Notes: generated from the letters alone by a model not told the origin. A stretch of DNA of 64,000 bases from Streptomyces sp. APSN-46.1 (GCF_022815725.1 NZ_JALGRF010000002.1:1054001-1118000), one strand, 5' to 3'; shown: positions 17,956-26,983, counted from the first letter of the stretch. Program-made: numbers and translations.

Positions 17956-18459
17956 TCAGCGGCCCAGGAGCAGGCCCAGCTGGCCGAGGTGGGCCAGGGA
18001 GTCCGACAGCTGGCCGGCCAGGCGGGCCTCGACCGGGTCGGCGGTGCCGAGCGTCGGACTCGGGGCGGTCCGGGCGAGGTCCCCGTCCGGGGCCGCCGCC
18101 AAATACCGCTCCACCCGGTCGTGTACGGCGTCCAGGTAGCCCAGCAGTTCCGCCGCGCCCGGGGCCGCGGCGCCGCGGAAGGCGGCCGCCTGGGCGGGCG
18201 TGTGCCCGTAGCCGGTGTCCGAGGGGTCCGCCGGGCGCCCGAAACGCGCCGCCCAGCCCTGCTCCACGTACACCTGGGGGAGTCCCGCGACCTCCGACAG
18301 GTTCCGGTCCTGGCCGCGCGCGATGTGCCAGACGAGCCACGCCGCGCTGTTCGCGTCCGGCTCGGGGGTCCGGTCGAGCGCGCCGGCCGCGACCATCCCG
18401 GCGAGTTCCTCCCGTACCCGCTGGAACATCAGCAGCGCCAGCCCCTGCCAACCGCTCAT
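17956..18459 (-). CDS. DinB-like / mycothiol-dependent enzyme family protein
   Basis: A 167-residue protein of the DinB/DUF664 four-helix superfamily, many of whose actinobacterial members are metal-dependent and use mycothiol. The motifs AAWLVWHIARGQDRNLSE and, at the C-terminus, DSLAHLGQLGLLLGR supply the two conserved histidine positions of the metal site; the third is unclear. The ATG at 18459 has GGTGGCGAG upstream and is preferred to a GTG at 18498. It converges with the second transporter operon with only 20 bases between the stops. The substrate is unknown. mshB lies about 600 bases beyond, which fits mycothiol metabolism but is only suggestive. Confidence 0.75.
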   Translation of the reverse strand: MSGWQGLALLMFQRVREELAGMVAAGALDRTPEPDANSAAWLVWHIARGQDRNLSEVAGLPQVYVEQGWAARFGRPADPSDTGYGHTPAQAAAFRGAAAPGAAELLGYLDAVHDRVERYLAAAPDGDLARTAPSPTLGTADPVEARLAGQLSDSLAHLGQLGLLLGR

Positions 18460-18793
18460 TTCTCGCCACCCCCGTACAACAGTCCCCGACACGGTCACCG
18501 CTACCGTAACTCGGTTTACATGGCGGCAACTTGCCCGTTTCTGCCCCGAGATATGGGCCGTGCAGCCTGGCTGACGTGCGGCCGTGCGGGTGCCGACAGC
18601 CGGCCGGGAGGCATACGCGCCCCCCGGCCGGCGTTTCCGTGCCCCTGCGCATGCGCGGCATGCGCCCCTCGTGCTGCCGGATTTCGATCGATGCGCTGGT
18701 ACGGAAAGTTATGATCGGTAGCGCACGGTGGGTATGAGTCCGCCGAGCACGAGTACGCGTACCGCTGTCCGTTCTACGTGGAGGTGAAACGCC
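18460..18793. other. Intergenic region with GC-rich hairpin and weak promoter
   Basis: No gene is seen in this divergent gap. A 9-bp stem (18600-18608 with 18623-18631) with a 14-base loop is followed by CGTTTCC and looks like a terminator, though no gene reads into it. TATGAT at 18710-18715 is a plausible -10 box for the small membrane protein gene. No matching -35 box is clear. Confidence 0.35.
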
Positions 18794-18988
18794 GTGGCAC
18801 TCTCGATCTCTGCCGTGGTGCTGCTGGCGATCATCGTCTTCCTGCTGGTGCGCAGGTCGGGGCTGAAGGCGGGGCACGCGTGCGTCTGCGTGCTGCTCGG
18901 CTTCTACCTCGCGAGTTCCTCCATCGCGCCGACCCTCAGCCAGCTGACCACGAACGTGGCCGGCATGATCAGCGGCCTCAAGTTCTGA
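18794..18988 (+). CDS. Small membrane protein, function unknown
   Basis: A 64-residue protein with two likely membrane spans, residues 3-19 ([17 protein letters not shown]) and about 27-45 ([16 protein letters not shown]), joined by a short basic loop. A very good ribosome site, GGAGGTGA at 18780-18787, precedes the GTG, so it is very probably translated. It lies just upstream of mshB on the same strand, with 70 bases between. I do not recognise a family, though similar small proteins occur at this place in other Streptomyces as far as I remember. Confidence 0.75.
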   Translation: MALSISAVVLLAIIVFLLVRRSGLKAGHACVCVLLGFYLASSSIAPTLSQLTTNVAGMISGLKF

Positions 18989-19058
18989 GCGGTCTCGGGC
19001 CGCTCGGGCGGTGCGGCCGGTCCGGCCGCACCCGGGGGACACCCTCTACGCTGACCCC

Positions 19059-19955
19059 ATGAACGGTCTTCCCGCCCGTCGTCTGCTCCTCGTGCACGCG
19101 CACCCGGACGACGAGTCGATCAACAACGGCGTCACCATGGCCAAGTACGCGGCCGAGGGCGCCCATGTCGCGCTGGTGACCTGCACCCTCGGCGAGGAGG
19201 GCGAGGTCATCCCGCCCGCGCTCGCCCACCTCACGGCCGATCGCGACGACACCCTCGGCACCCACCGGATCGGCGAACTCGCCGCCGCCATGGCCGAACT
19301 CGGCGTCACCGACCACCGGTTCCTCGGCGGCCCCGGCCGCTACCGGGACTCCGGGATGATGGGGACCGAGCAGAACCGCCGCCCCGGAGCCTTCTGGTCC
19401 GCCGACGTGGACGAGGCCGCCGCGTACCTCGTGGGGGTGATCCGGGAGCTGCGCCCGCAGGTGCTCGTCACCTACGACCCCGACGGCGGGTACGGGCACC
19501 CCGACCACATCCAGGCCCACCGCGTGGCCACGCGCGCCGCCGAACTGGCCGCCGAGGAAACGTACCGGCGCGACCTCGGCGATCCGCACGGGATCGCGAA
19601 GGTCTACTGGAACCGCGTGCCGCGCTCGGTGGTCGACGAGGGCTTCGCCAGGCTGCGCGCGGCGGGCGGGACGGCGTCCTTCCCGGGGCTGGCCTCGCCC
19701 GAGGACGTGCCCGGAGTGGTCCCCGACGAGCGGATCACCGCCGAGATCGCCGCCGGCGAGGCGATCGTGGCGGCCAAGGCGGCCGCGATGCGGGCGCACG
19801 TCACCCAGATCGCCGTGGACGGCCCCTTCTTCGCCCTGTCGAACGACCTGGCGCAGCCGCTGTTCGCCCGCGAGTACTACGAGTTGGTCGCGGGTGAGCC
19901 GGGCGCCCCGGCCGGCGAGCGCGAGCGGGACCTGTTCGCCGGGGTGCGGTCATGA
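19059..19955 (+). CDS. mshB: N-acetyl-1-D-myo-inositol-2-amino-2-deoxy-glucopyranoside deacetylase MshB
   Basis: This 298-residue zinc-dependent deacetylase catalyses the second step of mycothiol synthesis. It removes acetyl from GlcNAc-inositol to give GlcN-inositol. The family signature is clear: [13 protein letters not shown] near the N-terminus supplies His and Asp zinc ligands and the catalytic Asp (HPDDE at 15-19), and [10 protein letters not shown] supplies the third zinc histidine. The ATG at 19059 follows TACGCT (19047-19052) by six bases and has no ribosome site, so the mRNA may be leaderless. The stop overlaps the next gene (ATGA). Confidence 0.95.
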   Translation: MNGLPARRLLLVHAHPDDESINNGVTMAKYAAEGAHVALVTCTLGEEGEVIPPALAHLTADRDDTLGTHRIGELAAAMAELGVTDHRFLGGPGRYRDSGMMGTEQNRRPGAFWSADVDEAAAYLVGVIRELRPQVLVTYDPDGGYGHPDHIQAHRVATRAAELAAEETYRRDLGDPHGIAKVYWNRVPRSVVDEGFARLRAAGGTASFPGLASPEDVPGVVPDERITAEIAAGEAIVAAKAAAMRAHVTQIAVDGPFFALSNDLAQPLFAREYYELVAGEPGAPAGERERDLFAGVRS

Positions 19956-20335
19956 CCGGCGGGCTGACCGCCGGGCGGATCGCAACCTGCCTCGGCCTGT
20001 TCGCGGCGGGCGCGGTGACCGGCGCGGCCGGCTGGCTCGCGCTGGACCTCTGGTTCCCGGGCGGGCTGCTGCTCGCCCTGGCGGCCCTCCTCGGCCTGTT
20101 CCTCGGGGGCCGGATCGCCCTCGGGACCGGAATCGGAGTGGGCGCGGCGGCGGCGGGCTGGTTCCTGTCCTACGTGGTGCTCAGCGCCCCTCGCTCCGAA
20201 GGGGACTTCCTGCTCAGTTCGTCCGGAATCGGCCTGTACGCATACCTTTTGGGCGGGACCGTGCTCGCTGTGATCTGCGCCACGATGCGTGGCCCGCTCG
20301 ACCGGCCCGCTCCGGGTGCGGGGCCCCGCGGCTGA
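19952..20335 (+). CDS. DUF6113-like integral membrane protein
   Basis: A 127-residue hydrophobic protein with about four membrane spans (around 9-30, 33-55, 60-80 and 95-112) and a short Pro/Gly-rich cytoplasmic tail. It overlaps mshB by four bases and is therefore probably translationally coupled to it. In other actinobacteria a similar membrane protein follows mshB, which suggests co-expression. No enzymatic motif is seen and its role is unknown. Confidence 0.8.
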   Translation: MTGGLTAGRIATCLGLFAAGAVTGAAGWLALDLWFPGGLLLALAALLGLFLGGRIALGTGIGVGAAAAGWFLSYVVLSAPRSEGDFLLSSSGIGLYAYLLGGTVLAVICATMRGPLDRPAPGAGPRG

Positions 20336-20562
20336 CGTGCCGTCGCACTCCGTTCGGTGACCGGTACTGGCTGGTTGAGGACGGTTCGCCCGGGGGCGGA
20401 CCGAGGTATTCCGGGGGCTTGAGGGGGGCTTGGAGGGGGCCAAGAGGAACCCCTTATTCCCCGTGGTCGATTGCGCGCGGGCGGCGGCCAGTATGGTGGA
20501 CGGGCCGCCGAGCTGCCCGCGCACGGTATGACGGGCGGCGGAGCCAACCGGGAGAACCTGCC

Positions 20563-22713
20563 TTGAGTCGTGAAACTGACAGTTCGTCCTCCGGGCCCCA
20601 GGGGCGCGGCGGAGCCGCTTACCCCTCGGGTACGCCGCCGTATGGAACCGGCCAGTATCCGTCCACGAACGCTGCGGCGAACGCCCCGGAGGAGACCTCT
20701 GTGACTTCGAACCCGTCCACGCCCGACACCGACGGGCCGAAGACCGAGACCACCCTGACGACCCGGATCCGGATCAACATCCCGGGTTCGCGGCCGATTC
20801 CGCCGGTGGTCGTACGCAAGCCGGTGGCCGCCGCCGACCCGGACGCCGACGCGCCCGGGGCCCAGCCGGCGCCCGGGCGCGACCCGAAGCCGAAGCGCCG
20901 GCCCGAACCGACCCGGATCGAGGCGGCGCCGGAGCCCGGCCCCGCGCCGGTCCGGGCGGCGCTTCCGCCCGCTTCCGCGCCCGCCGGGCCCGCCGCGGCT
21001 GCTGCGGCGCAGGTCCCCGCTCAGGCCTCCGCTCCGGGTCAGGCCGAGGGGCCGGCCAGCAACTGGTTCGCCCCGCGCAAGGCGACCCCGCCCCCGCCCT
21101 CGGCGGCCCTGCCGACCCGTCAGCCCGGTGCGAGCGCCGGTTACCCGGCTGCCGCGGGACCTCGCCCCGGTACCCCCGGCGGCCCGGGCTACGACGCCCC
21201 TGCCGCCGGCGGCGGTCCGGCGGGCCGGGCCCCCGCTCCGGGACCCGTCGGCCCGGGCCTCGACGGACCCCGCGCCGGCGCTCGTACCGGCGTGCCCGGC
21301 GCTCCGGCCGGGCCCGGCTTCGACGGACCCCCCGCCGGCGGCTACCGCCAGAACCCCGCCGGGCCCGGCCCCGGCGCCGGCTTCCCCCCGCCCGCCGCGG
21401 GCCCGCGCCCCGGCGCGCCCGGCGCCGGCTACGCCCAGGCCGCCCCGGCAGCCGCCGCCGGCTATCCGGCCACGCCCACGGCTGGCGGCCCCGGCGTCGG
21501 CACGACCCAGGACTTCCCGGCGTACGACGGAGGCCCCTCCACCGAGGCGTTCCCCGCCTACACCGACCCCGCCGGACCCACGGGCGGCCCCGCCCTCGGG
21601 ACCGCGCCCGTGTACGCCGAGGAGACGCCGAGCTGGCCCGGCCCGGCGGCGGGCGTACCGGGGCCGACCCCCGTGCCGGCCCCCGGCCCGACCCCCGGTG
21701 CGGCGCGCGCACCGGAGCCGGCCGCGCCCGCGAAGGCGGGCAAGACGGCCAAGCCCGCCAAGCCCGCCAAGAAGGGCCGCTCCAAGGTCGTCCTCCTCGG
21801 CGGCGCCGTCATCGGCCTGCTCGGCGTGGCCTACGGCGCCGGCCTGCTCCTGAACCACTCCGACGTCCCCAAGGGCACCACCGTCCTCGGCGTGGACATC
21901 AGCGGCAGCCGCGACGAGGCCGTCGCCAAGCTCCAGACGGCCTTCGGCAACCGCGCCGCGGCCCCGCTCCAGCTCAGCGTCGGCGGCAAGCAGGTCGAGC
22001 TGAAGCCCGAGAAGGCCGGCCTGACCCTGGACAGCCAGACCACCGTCCGCAACGCGGCGGGCAGCGACTACAACCCCGTCACCGTCATCGGCTCGCTCCT
22101 CGGCAACGAGCGCGTCGCCGACCCCGTGATGCCGGTCGACGAGGAGAAGCTCCAGGTCGCCCTCCAGGAACTCGCCGCCACCGCGGGCACCGCGACCGAG
22201 GGCACCATCACGTTCGCGCCGGGCAAGGCCGTCCCCGTCGCCGGCAAGGCCGGCACCACCCTCGACGTGGACGCCTCCGCGGAGCAGGTGACCAAGGCCT
22301 TCCGCGACATGGTCGCCACCGGCAAGGCCCCCGTGGCCGAACTCCCGGTCGCCACCAGGGAGCCCGTGATCGGCCAGGAGGAACTGGACCGGGCCATGCG
22401 GGAGTTCGCCACGCCGGCGATGTCCCAGAACGCCGTGGTCAAGGCGGGCACCAAGTCCATCGCGTTCGGCCCGAAGGTGTCCCTTCCCAAGATCCTGAGC
22501 ATGCAGGCCGTCGATGGCCACCTCGTCGAGAAGTACGACCTCGAAGCGCTCAAGGAGCTCTACGGGAACACCTTCGACGGCATCCTGATCACCCGCGGCA
22601 ACGGCGAGAAGACGGCCGTCACCCCGCAGGACGTCGCGGGCGCCCTCGGCAAGGCCCTGCGCGGCAAGACCGCCGCCGAGCGGACCGTCGTCATCGACAC
22701 CAACCCGAGCTGA
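20563..22713 (+). CDS. VanW/YoaR-type peptidoglycan-binding membrane protein with long disordered N-terminal region
   Basis: A 716-residue protein in three parts. Residues 1-400 are low-complexity Pro/Ala/Gly with repeated GPG, PAG and FPAY motifs, almost certainly disordered and cytoplasmic. Residues 407-430 form one membrane span (KVVLLGGAVIGLLGVAYGAG). The outer part has the putative peptidoglycan-binding domain (PG_binding_4) found in YoaR/VanW-like proteins, with VPKGTTVLGVDISGSRDEA, the ALQELAATAG segment and a second repeat around TFAPGKAVPVAGKAG. The catalytic-looking VanW domain itself is not seen. The start is a TTG 8 bases after GGGAG. A cell-wall role is inferred from the domain. 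Confidence 0.8.
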   Translation: MSRETDSSSSGPQGRGGAAYPSGTPPYGTGQYPSTNAAANAPEETSVTSNPSTPDTDGPKTETTLTTRIRINIPGSRPIPPVVVRKPVAAADPDADAPGAQPAPGRDPKPKRRPEPTRIEAAPEPGPAPVRAALPPASAPAGPAAAAAAQVPAQASAPGQAEGPASNWFAPRKATPPPPSAALPTRQPGASAGYPAAAGPRPGTPGGPGYDAPAAGGGPAGRAPAPGPVGPGLDGPRAGARTGVPGAPAGPGFDGPPAGGYRQNPAGPGPGAGFPPPAAGPRPGAPGAGYAQAAPAAAAGYPATPTAGGPGVGTTQDFPAYDGGPSTEAFPAYTDPAGPTGGPALGTAPVYAEETPSWPGPAAGVPGPTPVPAPGPTPGAARAPEPAAPAKAGKTAKPAKPAKKGRSKVVLLGGAVIGLLGVAYGAGLLLNHSDVPKGTTVLGVDISGSRDEAVAKLQTAFGNRAAAPLQLSVGGKQVELKPEKAGLTLDSQTTVRNAAGSDYNPVTVIGSLLGNERVADPVMPVDEEKLQVALQELAATAGTATEGTITFAPGKAVPVAGKAGTTLDVDASAEQVTKAFRDMVATGKAPVAELPVATREPVIGQEELDRAMREFATPAMSQNAVVKAGTKSIAFGPKVSLPKILSMQAVDGHLVEKYDLEALKELYGNTFDGILITRGNGEKTAVTPQDVAGALGKALRGKTAAERTVVIDTNPS

Positions 22714-22843
22714 CCCGAAGCCCCGACCCGCCCGAGCCCCTTCCCTGAACCCGGGGCGGGGGCGGGGGCTGCGGCCCGCACCCCGGCTCTGACCGGTCCA
22801 TCCCGTGTGCGGCGCCGCTGCGGGGGCCAGCCCCCGAACCCCC

Positions 22844-22944
22844 GCGCCTCGAACGCCGGCGAGGCTGAAATTGCCCTCCGGGCAATCCAGCCACGCCGGG
22901 CGGACGGCATCAGCCCAATCCAGCCTCGCCGGCGTTTGAGGCGC
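22844..22944. repeat. Long inverted GCCGGCG repeat between convergent genes
   Basis: Two arms of 24 bases (22844-22867 and 22921-22944) match as inverted repeats with one mismatch around a 53-base centre. Their core, CGCCGGCG flanked by CCTCGAA and GAGGCTG, is the same element as at 30231 and 46878. It lies between two converging genes and can act as a two-way terminator. Confidence 0.75.
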
Positions 22945-22969
22945 GGGTCCGGGCGGAGCCCGGGAAGCG

Positions 22970-23060
22970 CCGCGCAGCGGTCGGGCGGGGTTGGTTCAGC
23001 CCGGCGCAGCGGTCGGGCGGGGGGCGGTTCAGCCCCGCGCAGCGGTCGGGCGGGGTCAGT
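22970..23060. repeat. Three tandem copies of a 34-36-base GC-rich repeat
   Basis: The unit GCGCAGCGGTCGGGCGGGG followed by a GGTTCAGCC-like end occurs three times in a row. The last copy runs into the stop codon of the SirB1-like gene on the minus strand (23056-23058). With the inverted repeat just before it, this fills the gene-free stretch 22714-23055, in which nothing else is seen. Confidence 0.7.
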
Positions 23061-23847
23061 TCAGGAGGGCCCGCGCGGATAGCGCCTCGGCGCGGATGCG
23101 CGACGCGGCGTCAGAGTCCACCGCCTCCACGACAGAGGCGTACGCCTCCAGTTCGGCGGCCCCCTCCTGGAAGGACCCCCGCTCCACCAGCAGCCGCGCC
23201 CGCTCGTACCGCAGCGACGCCGGATGCGAGGGCAGCAGCAGCGACAGCTCCAGCGCCCACAGCGCCACCCCCGACTGCTCGGGGCGGGCCGACGCCCACG
23301 CCCGGATGTTGTTCAGGATCCGCAGGACGATGTCCAGGGTCCGCGCCGGGGTCCGCGGCCCCGACGCCAGCTCCGCCGGGCCCGTGCCCAGCGAGGCGCC
23401 GCCCGCGAACGGGTCCACGACCACGCCCTCCTCCGGATCCCCGAAGCCCACCACGAAGTGCCCCGGCAGCCCCAGCCCGTACACCGGCCCGCCCGCCCGC
23501 CGGGCCACCTCCAGCCACACCACCGACAGCAGGATCGGCAGTCCGCGCCGCCGCCGCAGCACCTCGTGCAGCAGCGAGGACGACAGCCGCTCGTAGTCCG
23601 CCGGAGTCCCGTGGAAGCCGAGCCGCCCGCCCAGCAGCTCCGTCACCGCCGAGGCCCACGCCTTCGCGCCCCGCAACCCGTACGGCAGCATCCCCGCCAG
23701 CCGGTCCAGCTCGATCTGCGCCCAGTCCATGCCCCGTTCGTCGAGCTCCGGGTCGGCCTCCGCCGCGAGCAGCAGGCACAGCACCGACAGGTCCGGCCGC
23801 TCCGAGCGGGCCTCCCGCGCGAACTCCTCGCGCGTCCGCGCGCTCAT
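23056..23847 (-). CDS. SirB1/transglutaminase-like family protein
   Basis: A 263-residue protein of the SirB1 family. It has a transglutaminase-like N-terminal domain (RRGLPILLSVVWLEVARR and YGLGLPGHFVVGF, which hold the helix and His region of the fold) and a C-terminal tetratricopeptide-like region (ARLLVERGSFQEGAAELE). The nucleophilic Cys of true transglutaminases is not apparent: the helix has VVWLEV where an active enzyme would carry it. Function is therefore uncertain. The ATG overlaps the stop of the GNAT gene (ATGA), so the two are co-translated. Reading frame upstream of 23847 lies inside the GNAT gene and is rejected. Confidence 0.85.
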   Translation of the reverse strand: MSARTREEFAREARSERPDLSVLCLLLAAEADPELDERGMDWAQIELDRLAGMLPYGLRGAKAWASAVTELLGGRLGFHGTPADYERLSSSLLHEVLRRRRGLPILLSVVWLEVARRAGGPVYGLGLPGHFVVGFGDPEEGVVVDPFAGGASLGTGPAELASGPRTPARTLDIVLRILNNIRAWASARPEQSGVALWALELSLLLPSHPASLRYERARLLVERGSFQEGAAELEAYASVVEAVDSDAASRIRAEALSARALLN

Positions 23848-24836
23848 CCCGCCGCCCCGGCCCGGTAGTGGTGGTACATGTGGTGCGTCGCGAAGCCCAT
23901 CCCGTCGTACAGGCCGCGCGCGCCCCCGTTGTCCGTCTCCACCTGGAGCCACGCCGCCGACGCGCCCTCCTCCAGGGCGCGCCGCGCCAGCGCCGCCATC
24001 ACCGCCGTCGCCAGCCCCTCCCGCCGGTGCGCGGGATCGACCGTCACCGCCGCGAACCCGGCCCACCGGCCGTCCACCACGCAGCGCCCGACGGCCCGGC
24101 CGCCCTCCAGCGACGCGAACCACACCGACGGTCCCTCCACGAGCACCCGCCGGGCCAGCGCGGGGTCCTCGACCCGCCCGTACCGGCCCAGCCACTCCTC
24201 GTCCGGCGTACGGGACAGACGTACGTCCCGCGCCGCCGCGGCGTCCAGGTCGCCGACAGGCGCCAGCGCACCGATCCGGACCTCCGCCGACACCTCGTTC
24301 ACCCAGCCCCGCCGCTCCAGCTCCGCGCACAGCAGCTCCTGGGTGCCCTCGGCTCCCGTCGCGGCCTGCACGTACGCCGGAAGTCCCCGTTCCGCGTACC
24401 AGGCGGTCACTCGCGCGAGTGCTTCGTCCAGCGGTATCCCGGGGTCGCCGAGCGGGAGCACCGAGTTGGCCCGGCGGGTGAACCCGCCGGCCGCGCGCAG
24501 GGTCCACTCGCCCAGCGGCTCGCTCTCCAGCGGCTGCCACGAGCGCGCCGCGATCCGCGCCAGCTCCTCGAAGGAGGCTGCGGGACCCCGCCGCCGGGCC
24601 GGCGCCGGAGGTACGGTCTTGCCCGCGACCAGCGCGGATTCCGCGATGCGGACGGCCTTGCCGTTCTTCTGTGTGATCACGAGCACACCCTCGTTCCAGG
24701 ATGTGAGAACCCCTACCGCGTCACTGAACTCGGGTGGTCGGCCCGGCCTAAGATCCACCCGTCGTACAGAGACTCGTTTACCCACGTCAGCGGGGGTAAT
24801 ACGGATCTCCAGCAGTCCTCCGGCAGTGATTTCCAC
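23844..24836 (-). CDS. GNAT N-acetyltransferase with N-terminal SH3-like domain
   Basis: A 330-residue protein. Residues 1-75 are beta-rich and SH3-like (GKRVSVRRVDLRPGRPPEFSD and SWNEGVLVITQKNGKAVRI). The C-terminal half is a GNAT domain with the acetyl-CoA loop VDPAHRREGLATAVM near residues 266-280 and the VETDNGGARGLYDGMGF strand-helix. This layout resembles the mycobacterial Rv0428c-type acetyltransferases. It starts with GTG, with an AGGAGG-like site 13 bases upstream, further than usual. It is divergent from the ferredoxin gene and first in a two-gene operon. The acceptor is unknown. Confidence 0.85.
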   Translation of the reverse strand: MEITAGGLLEIRITPADVGKRVSVRRVDLRPGRPPEFSDAVGVLTSWNEGVLVITQKNGKAVRIAESALVAGKTVPPAPARRRGPAASFEELARIAARSWQPLESEPLGEWTLRAAGGFTRRANSVLPLGDPGIPLDEALARVTAWYAERGLPAYVQAATGAEGTQELLCAELERRGWVNEVSAEVRIGALAPVGDLDAAAARDVRLSRTPDEEWLGRYGRVEDPALARRVLVEGPSVWFASLEGGRAVGRCVVDGRWAGFAAVTVDPAHRREGLATAVMAALARRALEEGASAAWLQVETDNGGARGLYDGMGFATHHMYHHYRAGAAG

Positions 24837-24953
24837 AGCTCTGTCCGCCCCTCCTGTTCGGATCGTGCCCGGGAACGGAGATACTAGGTGCGGGCATCGA
24901 CGACGCCGCGCTCCCGCGCGATATGGAAAGCCCTACCGAGGAGGAACGAGAGC

Positions 24954-25280
24954 GTGACCTACGTCATCGCGGAGCCTTGTGTCGACGTCAAGGACAAGGC
25001 ATGCATCGAAGAGTGCCCCGTCGACTGCATCTACGAGGGCCAGCGGTCCTTGTACATCCACCCGGACGAGTGCGTCGACTGTGGTGCTTGTGAGCCGGTC
25101 TGCCCGGTCGAGGCCATCTTCTACGAGGATGACACCCCGGAGGAGTGGAAGGACTACTACAAGGCGAACGTCGAGTTCTTCGACGAGCTCGGTTCGCCCG
25201 GTGGTGCCTCCAAGCTCGGCCTGATCGAGCGAGACCACCCCCTCATCGCCGCGCTGCCGCCCATGGGCGAGGGCCACTGA
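24954..25280 (+). CDS. fdxA: 7Fe ferredoxin FdxA
   Basis: A 108-residue electron carrier with one [3Fe-4S] and one [4Fe-4S] cluster. The cysteine pattern is C9, C17, C21, C25 and then CVDCGACEPVCP at 40-51, typical of actinobacterial and Pseudomonas seven-iron ferredoxins. The acidic C-terminal extension (EEWKDYYKANVEFFDELG) is also typical. The GTG at 24954 has GAGGAGG at 24938-24944. The next gene is dapC, the same neighbour as fdxC in Mycobacterium. Its redox partners are not indicated by the sequence. Confidence 0.96.
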   Translation: MTYVIAEPCVDVKDKACIEECPVDCIYEGQRSLYIHPDECVDCGACEPVCPVEAIFYEDDTPEEWKDYYKANVEFFDELGSPGGASKLGLIERDHPLIAALPPMGEGH

Positions 25281-25308
25281 CGGTCACCGCACCCGGCCGA
25301 CCGCGCGC

Positions 25309-25345
25309 CTCGGTCCCGTACGGCCTCGTGCCGCGCGGGACCGAG
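25309..25345 (+). terminator. Terminator between fdxA and dapC
   Basis: A 10-bp stem (25309-25318 with 25336-25345) encloses a second small hairpin (CGGC/GCCG) and is followed by CCGTTTCC. It lies 28 bases after the ferredoxin stop and may only partly block read-through into dapC. Confidence 0.55.
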
Positions 25346-25404
25346 CCGTTTCCGGCGCCGGCAGGTAGATCCCCGTACTGAGACCAGAGAGAGCAGAGAG
25401 CACC

Positions 25405-26499
25405 GTGGCCGCACTTTCCGCACGTCTTCCCGCCTTCCCCTGGGACAAGCTGGAGCCGTACAAGGCGACGGCGGCGGCCCACGCGGACGGCATCGTCGAC
25501 CTGTCGGTCGGCACCCCCGTGGACCCGGTGCCGGATCTGATCCAGCGCGCCCTGGTCGAGGCCGCCGACTCCCCGGGCTACCCCACGGTGTGGGGCACGG
25601 TCGCCCTGCGCGACGCGATCACGGGCTGGCTGCGCGGCCGCCTCGGCGCGAGCGCCGCCGAGCACCGCAACGTCCTGCCGGTGGTCGGCTCCAAGGAGCT
25701 GGTGGCCTGGCTGCCGACCCAGCTGGGCCTGGGCGTCGGTGACAAGGTCGCGTACCCCCGGCTCGCGTACCCGACGTACGAGGTCGGCGCGCGGCTGTGC
25801 GGCGCCGAGGCCGTGGTCTACGACGACCCTATGGAGCTCGACCCGGCCGGGGTGAAGCTGCTCTGGCTCAACTCCCCGTCCAACCCCACCGGCAAGGTCA
25901 TCCCGAAGGAAGACCTGATCCGGATCGTGGCCTGGGCGCGCGAGCACGGGATCCTCGTCTTCAGCGACGAGTGCTACCTGGAGCTGGGCTGGGAGGCCGA
26001 GCCCGTATCCGTCCTCCACGACGAGGTCTGCGGCGGCTCCTACGAGGGCCTGGTGGCCGTCCACTCCCTGTCCAAGCGCTCCAACCTGGCGGGCTACCGG
26101 GCGGCCTTCATCGCCGGTGACGCCGATGTGCTCCGCGAGCTGCTGGAGATCCGCAAGCACGGCGGCATGATGACCCCCGCCCCGGTGCAGGCGGCCACGG
26201 TGGCGGCGCTCGGCGACGACGCCCACGTCGAGGAGCAGCGCGGCCGCTACGCCGCCCGCCGCTCGGCGCTGCGCGGGGCCCTGGAGGCGCACGGCTTCCG
26301 CATCGAGCACAGCGAGGCCAGCCTCTACCTGTGGGCGACCCGGGACGAGCCCTGCTGGGAGACGGTGGCCTACCTCGCCGGGCTGGGCATCCTCGCCGCG
26401 CCGGGCGACTTCTACGGGGAGGCGGGCGCGCGCTTCGTCCGGTTCGCCTTCACGGCCACGGACGAGCGGGTCGCGGCGGCGGTCAAGCGGCTCGGCTGA
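25405..26499 (+). CDS. dapC: Succinyldiaminopimelate transaminase DapC
   Basis: A 364-residue class I/II aminotransferase that uses pyridoxal phosphate. It converts N-succinyl-2-amino-6-ketopimelate to N-succinyl-LL-diaminopimelate with glutamate, in the lysine and peptidoglycan precursor pathway. The cofactor lysine is K224 in HSLSKRSNLAGYR. NSPSNPTGK and SDECYLELGW form the binding pocket. The length is normal. It starts with GTG after an AGAGAGCA purine stretch. The dapE gene, the next step but one, lies about 1.8 kb downstream, so the window holds two of the dap genes. It is followed by a perfect hairpin shared with a converging gene. Confidence 0.94.
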   Translation: MAALSARLPAFPWDKLEPYKATAAAHADGIVDLSVGTPVDPVPDLIQRALVEAADSPGYPTVWGTVALRDAITGWLRGRLGASAAEHRNVLPVVGSKELVAWLPTQLGLGVGDKVAYPRLAYPTYEVGARLCGAEAVVYDDPMELDPAGVKLLWLNSPSNPTGKVIPKEDLIRIVAWAREHGILVFSDECYLELGWEAEPVSVLHDEVCGGSYEGLVAVHSLSKRSNLAGYRAAFIAGDADVLRELLEIRKHGGMMTPAPVQAATVAALGDDAHVEEQRGRYAARRSALRGALEAHGFRIEHSEASLYLWATRDEPCWETVAYLAGLGILAAPGDFYGEAGARFVRFAFTATDERVAAAVKRLG

Positions 26500-26560
26500 C
26501 CGGCCTGGCGCTGTACGCCGGTACGCCGGTACGCGCCGGTGCGCCATGTACGCGGAAAGG

Positions 26561-26600
26561 CCCGAGGGGGCCGGGAGTTCGTGCTCCCGGCCCCCTCGGG
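26561..26600. terminator. Two-way terminator between dapC and the converging secreted-protein gene
   Basis: A perfect 17-bp stem (26561-26577 with 26584-26600) has a 6-base loop and lies between two converging genes. A short tandem GTACGCCG repeat (about 26513-26535) precedes it. Confidence 0.85.
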
Positions 26601-26617
26601 CGTGTACGCGACGCCGA

Positions 26618-26983
26618 TCAGGCGCCCAGGCCGCCCAGGGGCAGCGTGCCGCCCAGCGGCAGCTCCGGCGCGGCGGGTACCTCGGCCGGCAGCGCGGAGG
26701 TCGCGTTTCCGGCGGCCGGCAGGCCACCCAGCAGCGATCCGGCGGCGCCGGTCAGCTCGGTGGGGGCGCCCGGGACGGCCTGCGCGGCGGTGTCGGTGAC
26801 CGCGCCCGCGGCGCCCGTCGCGTCGGCGGTGTCGGGCGCCGTGAGCGCGCCCAGCTGCGGCAGCTGCGGTGCGGTTTCGAGGCCCGCGGCGCTGGCCGCA
26901 CCGGCCGCACCGACCACGGGAGCTGCGCCGGCGGCGAGCAGCAGCGCGGTACGGGCGATCCGGCGGGTCAGGGGGAGGGTCAT
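26618..26983 (-). CDS. Small secreted Ala/Pro-rich protein
   Basis: A 121-residue protein with a clear Sec signal peptide (MTLPLTRRIARTALLLAAGA, cleaved near ASA-AG at about residue 32). The mature part is about 90 residues, rich in Ala, Pro, Leu, Gly and Thr, with repeated APQLPQLG and LPLGG motifs and no cysteine. AGGAG is well placed before the ATG. The composition resembles small surface or spore-coat-like proteins of Streptomyces, but it lacks the chaplin or rodlin motifs. Function is unknown. The 263 bases upstream hold no other gene and probably the promoter. Confidence 0.7.
   Translation of the reverse strand: MTLPLTRRIARTALLLAAGAAPVVGAAGAASAAGLETAPQLPQLGALTAPDTADATGAAGAVTDTAAQAVPGAPTELTGAAGSLLGGLPAAGNATSALPAEVPAAPELPLGGTLPLGGLGA

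Noticed and set aside
23848..24540. Upstream extension of the SirB1-like gene on the minus strand
   Set aside because: It lies inside the acetyltransferase gene in another frame; the ATGA overlap at 23844-23847 gives a natural start.
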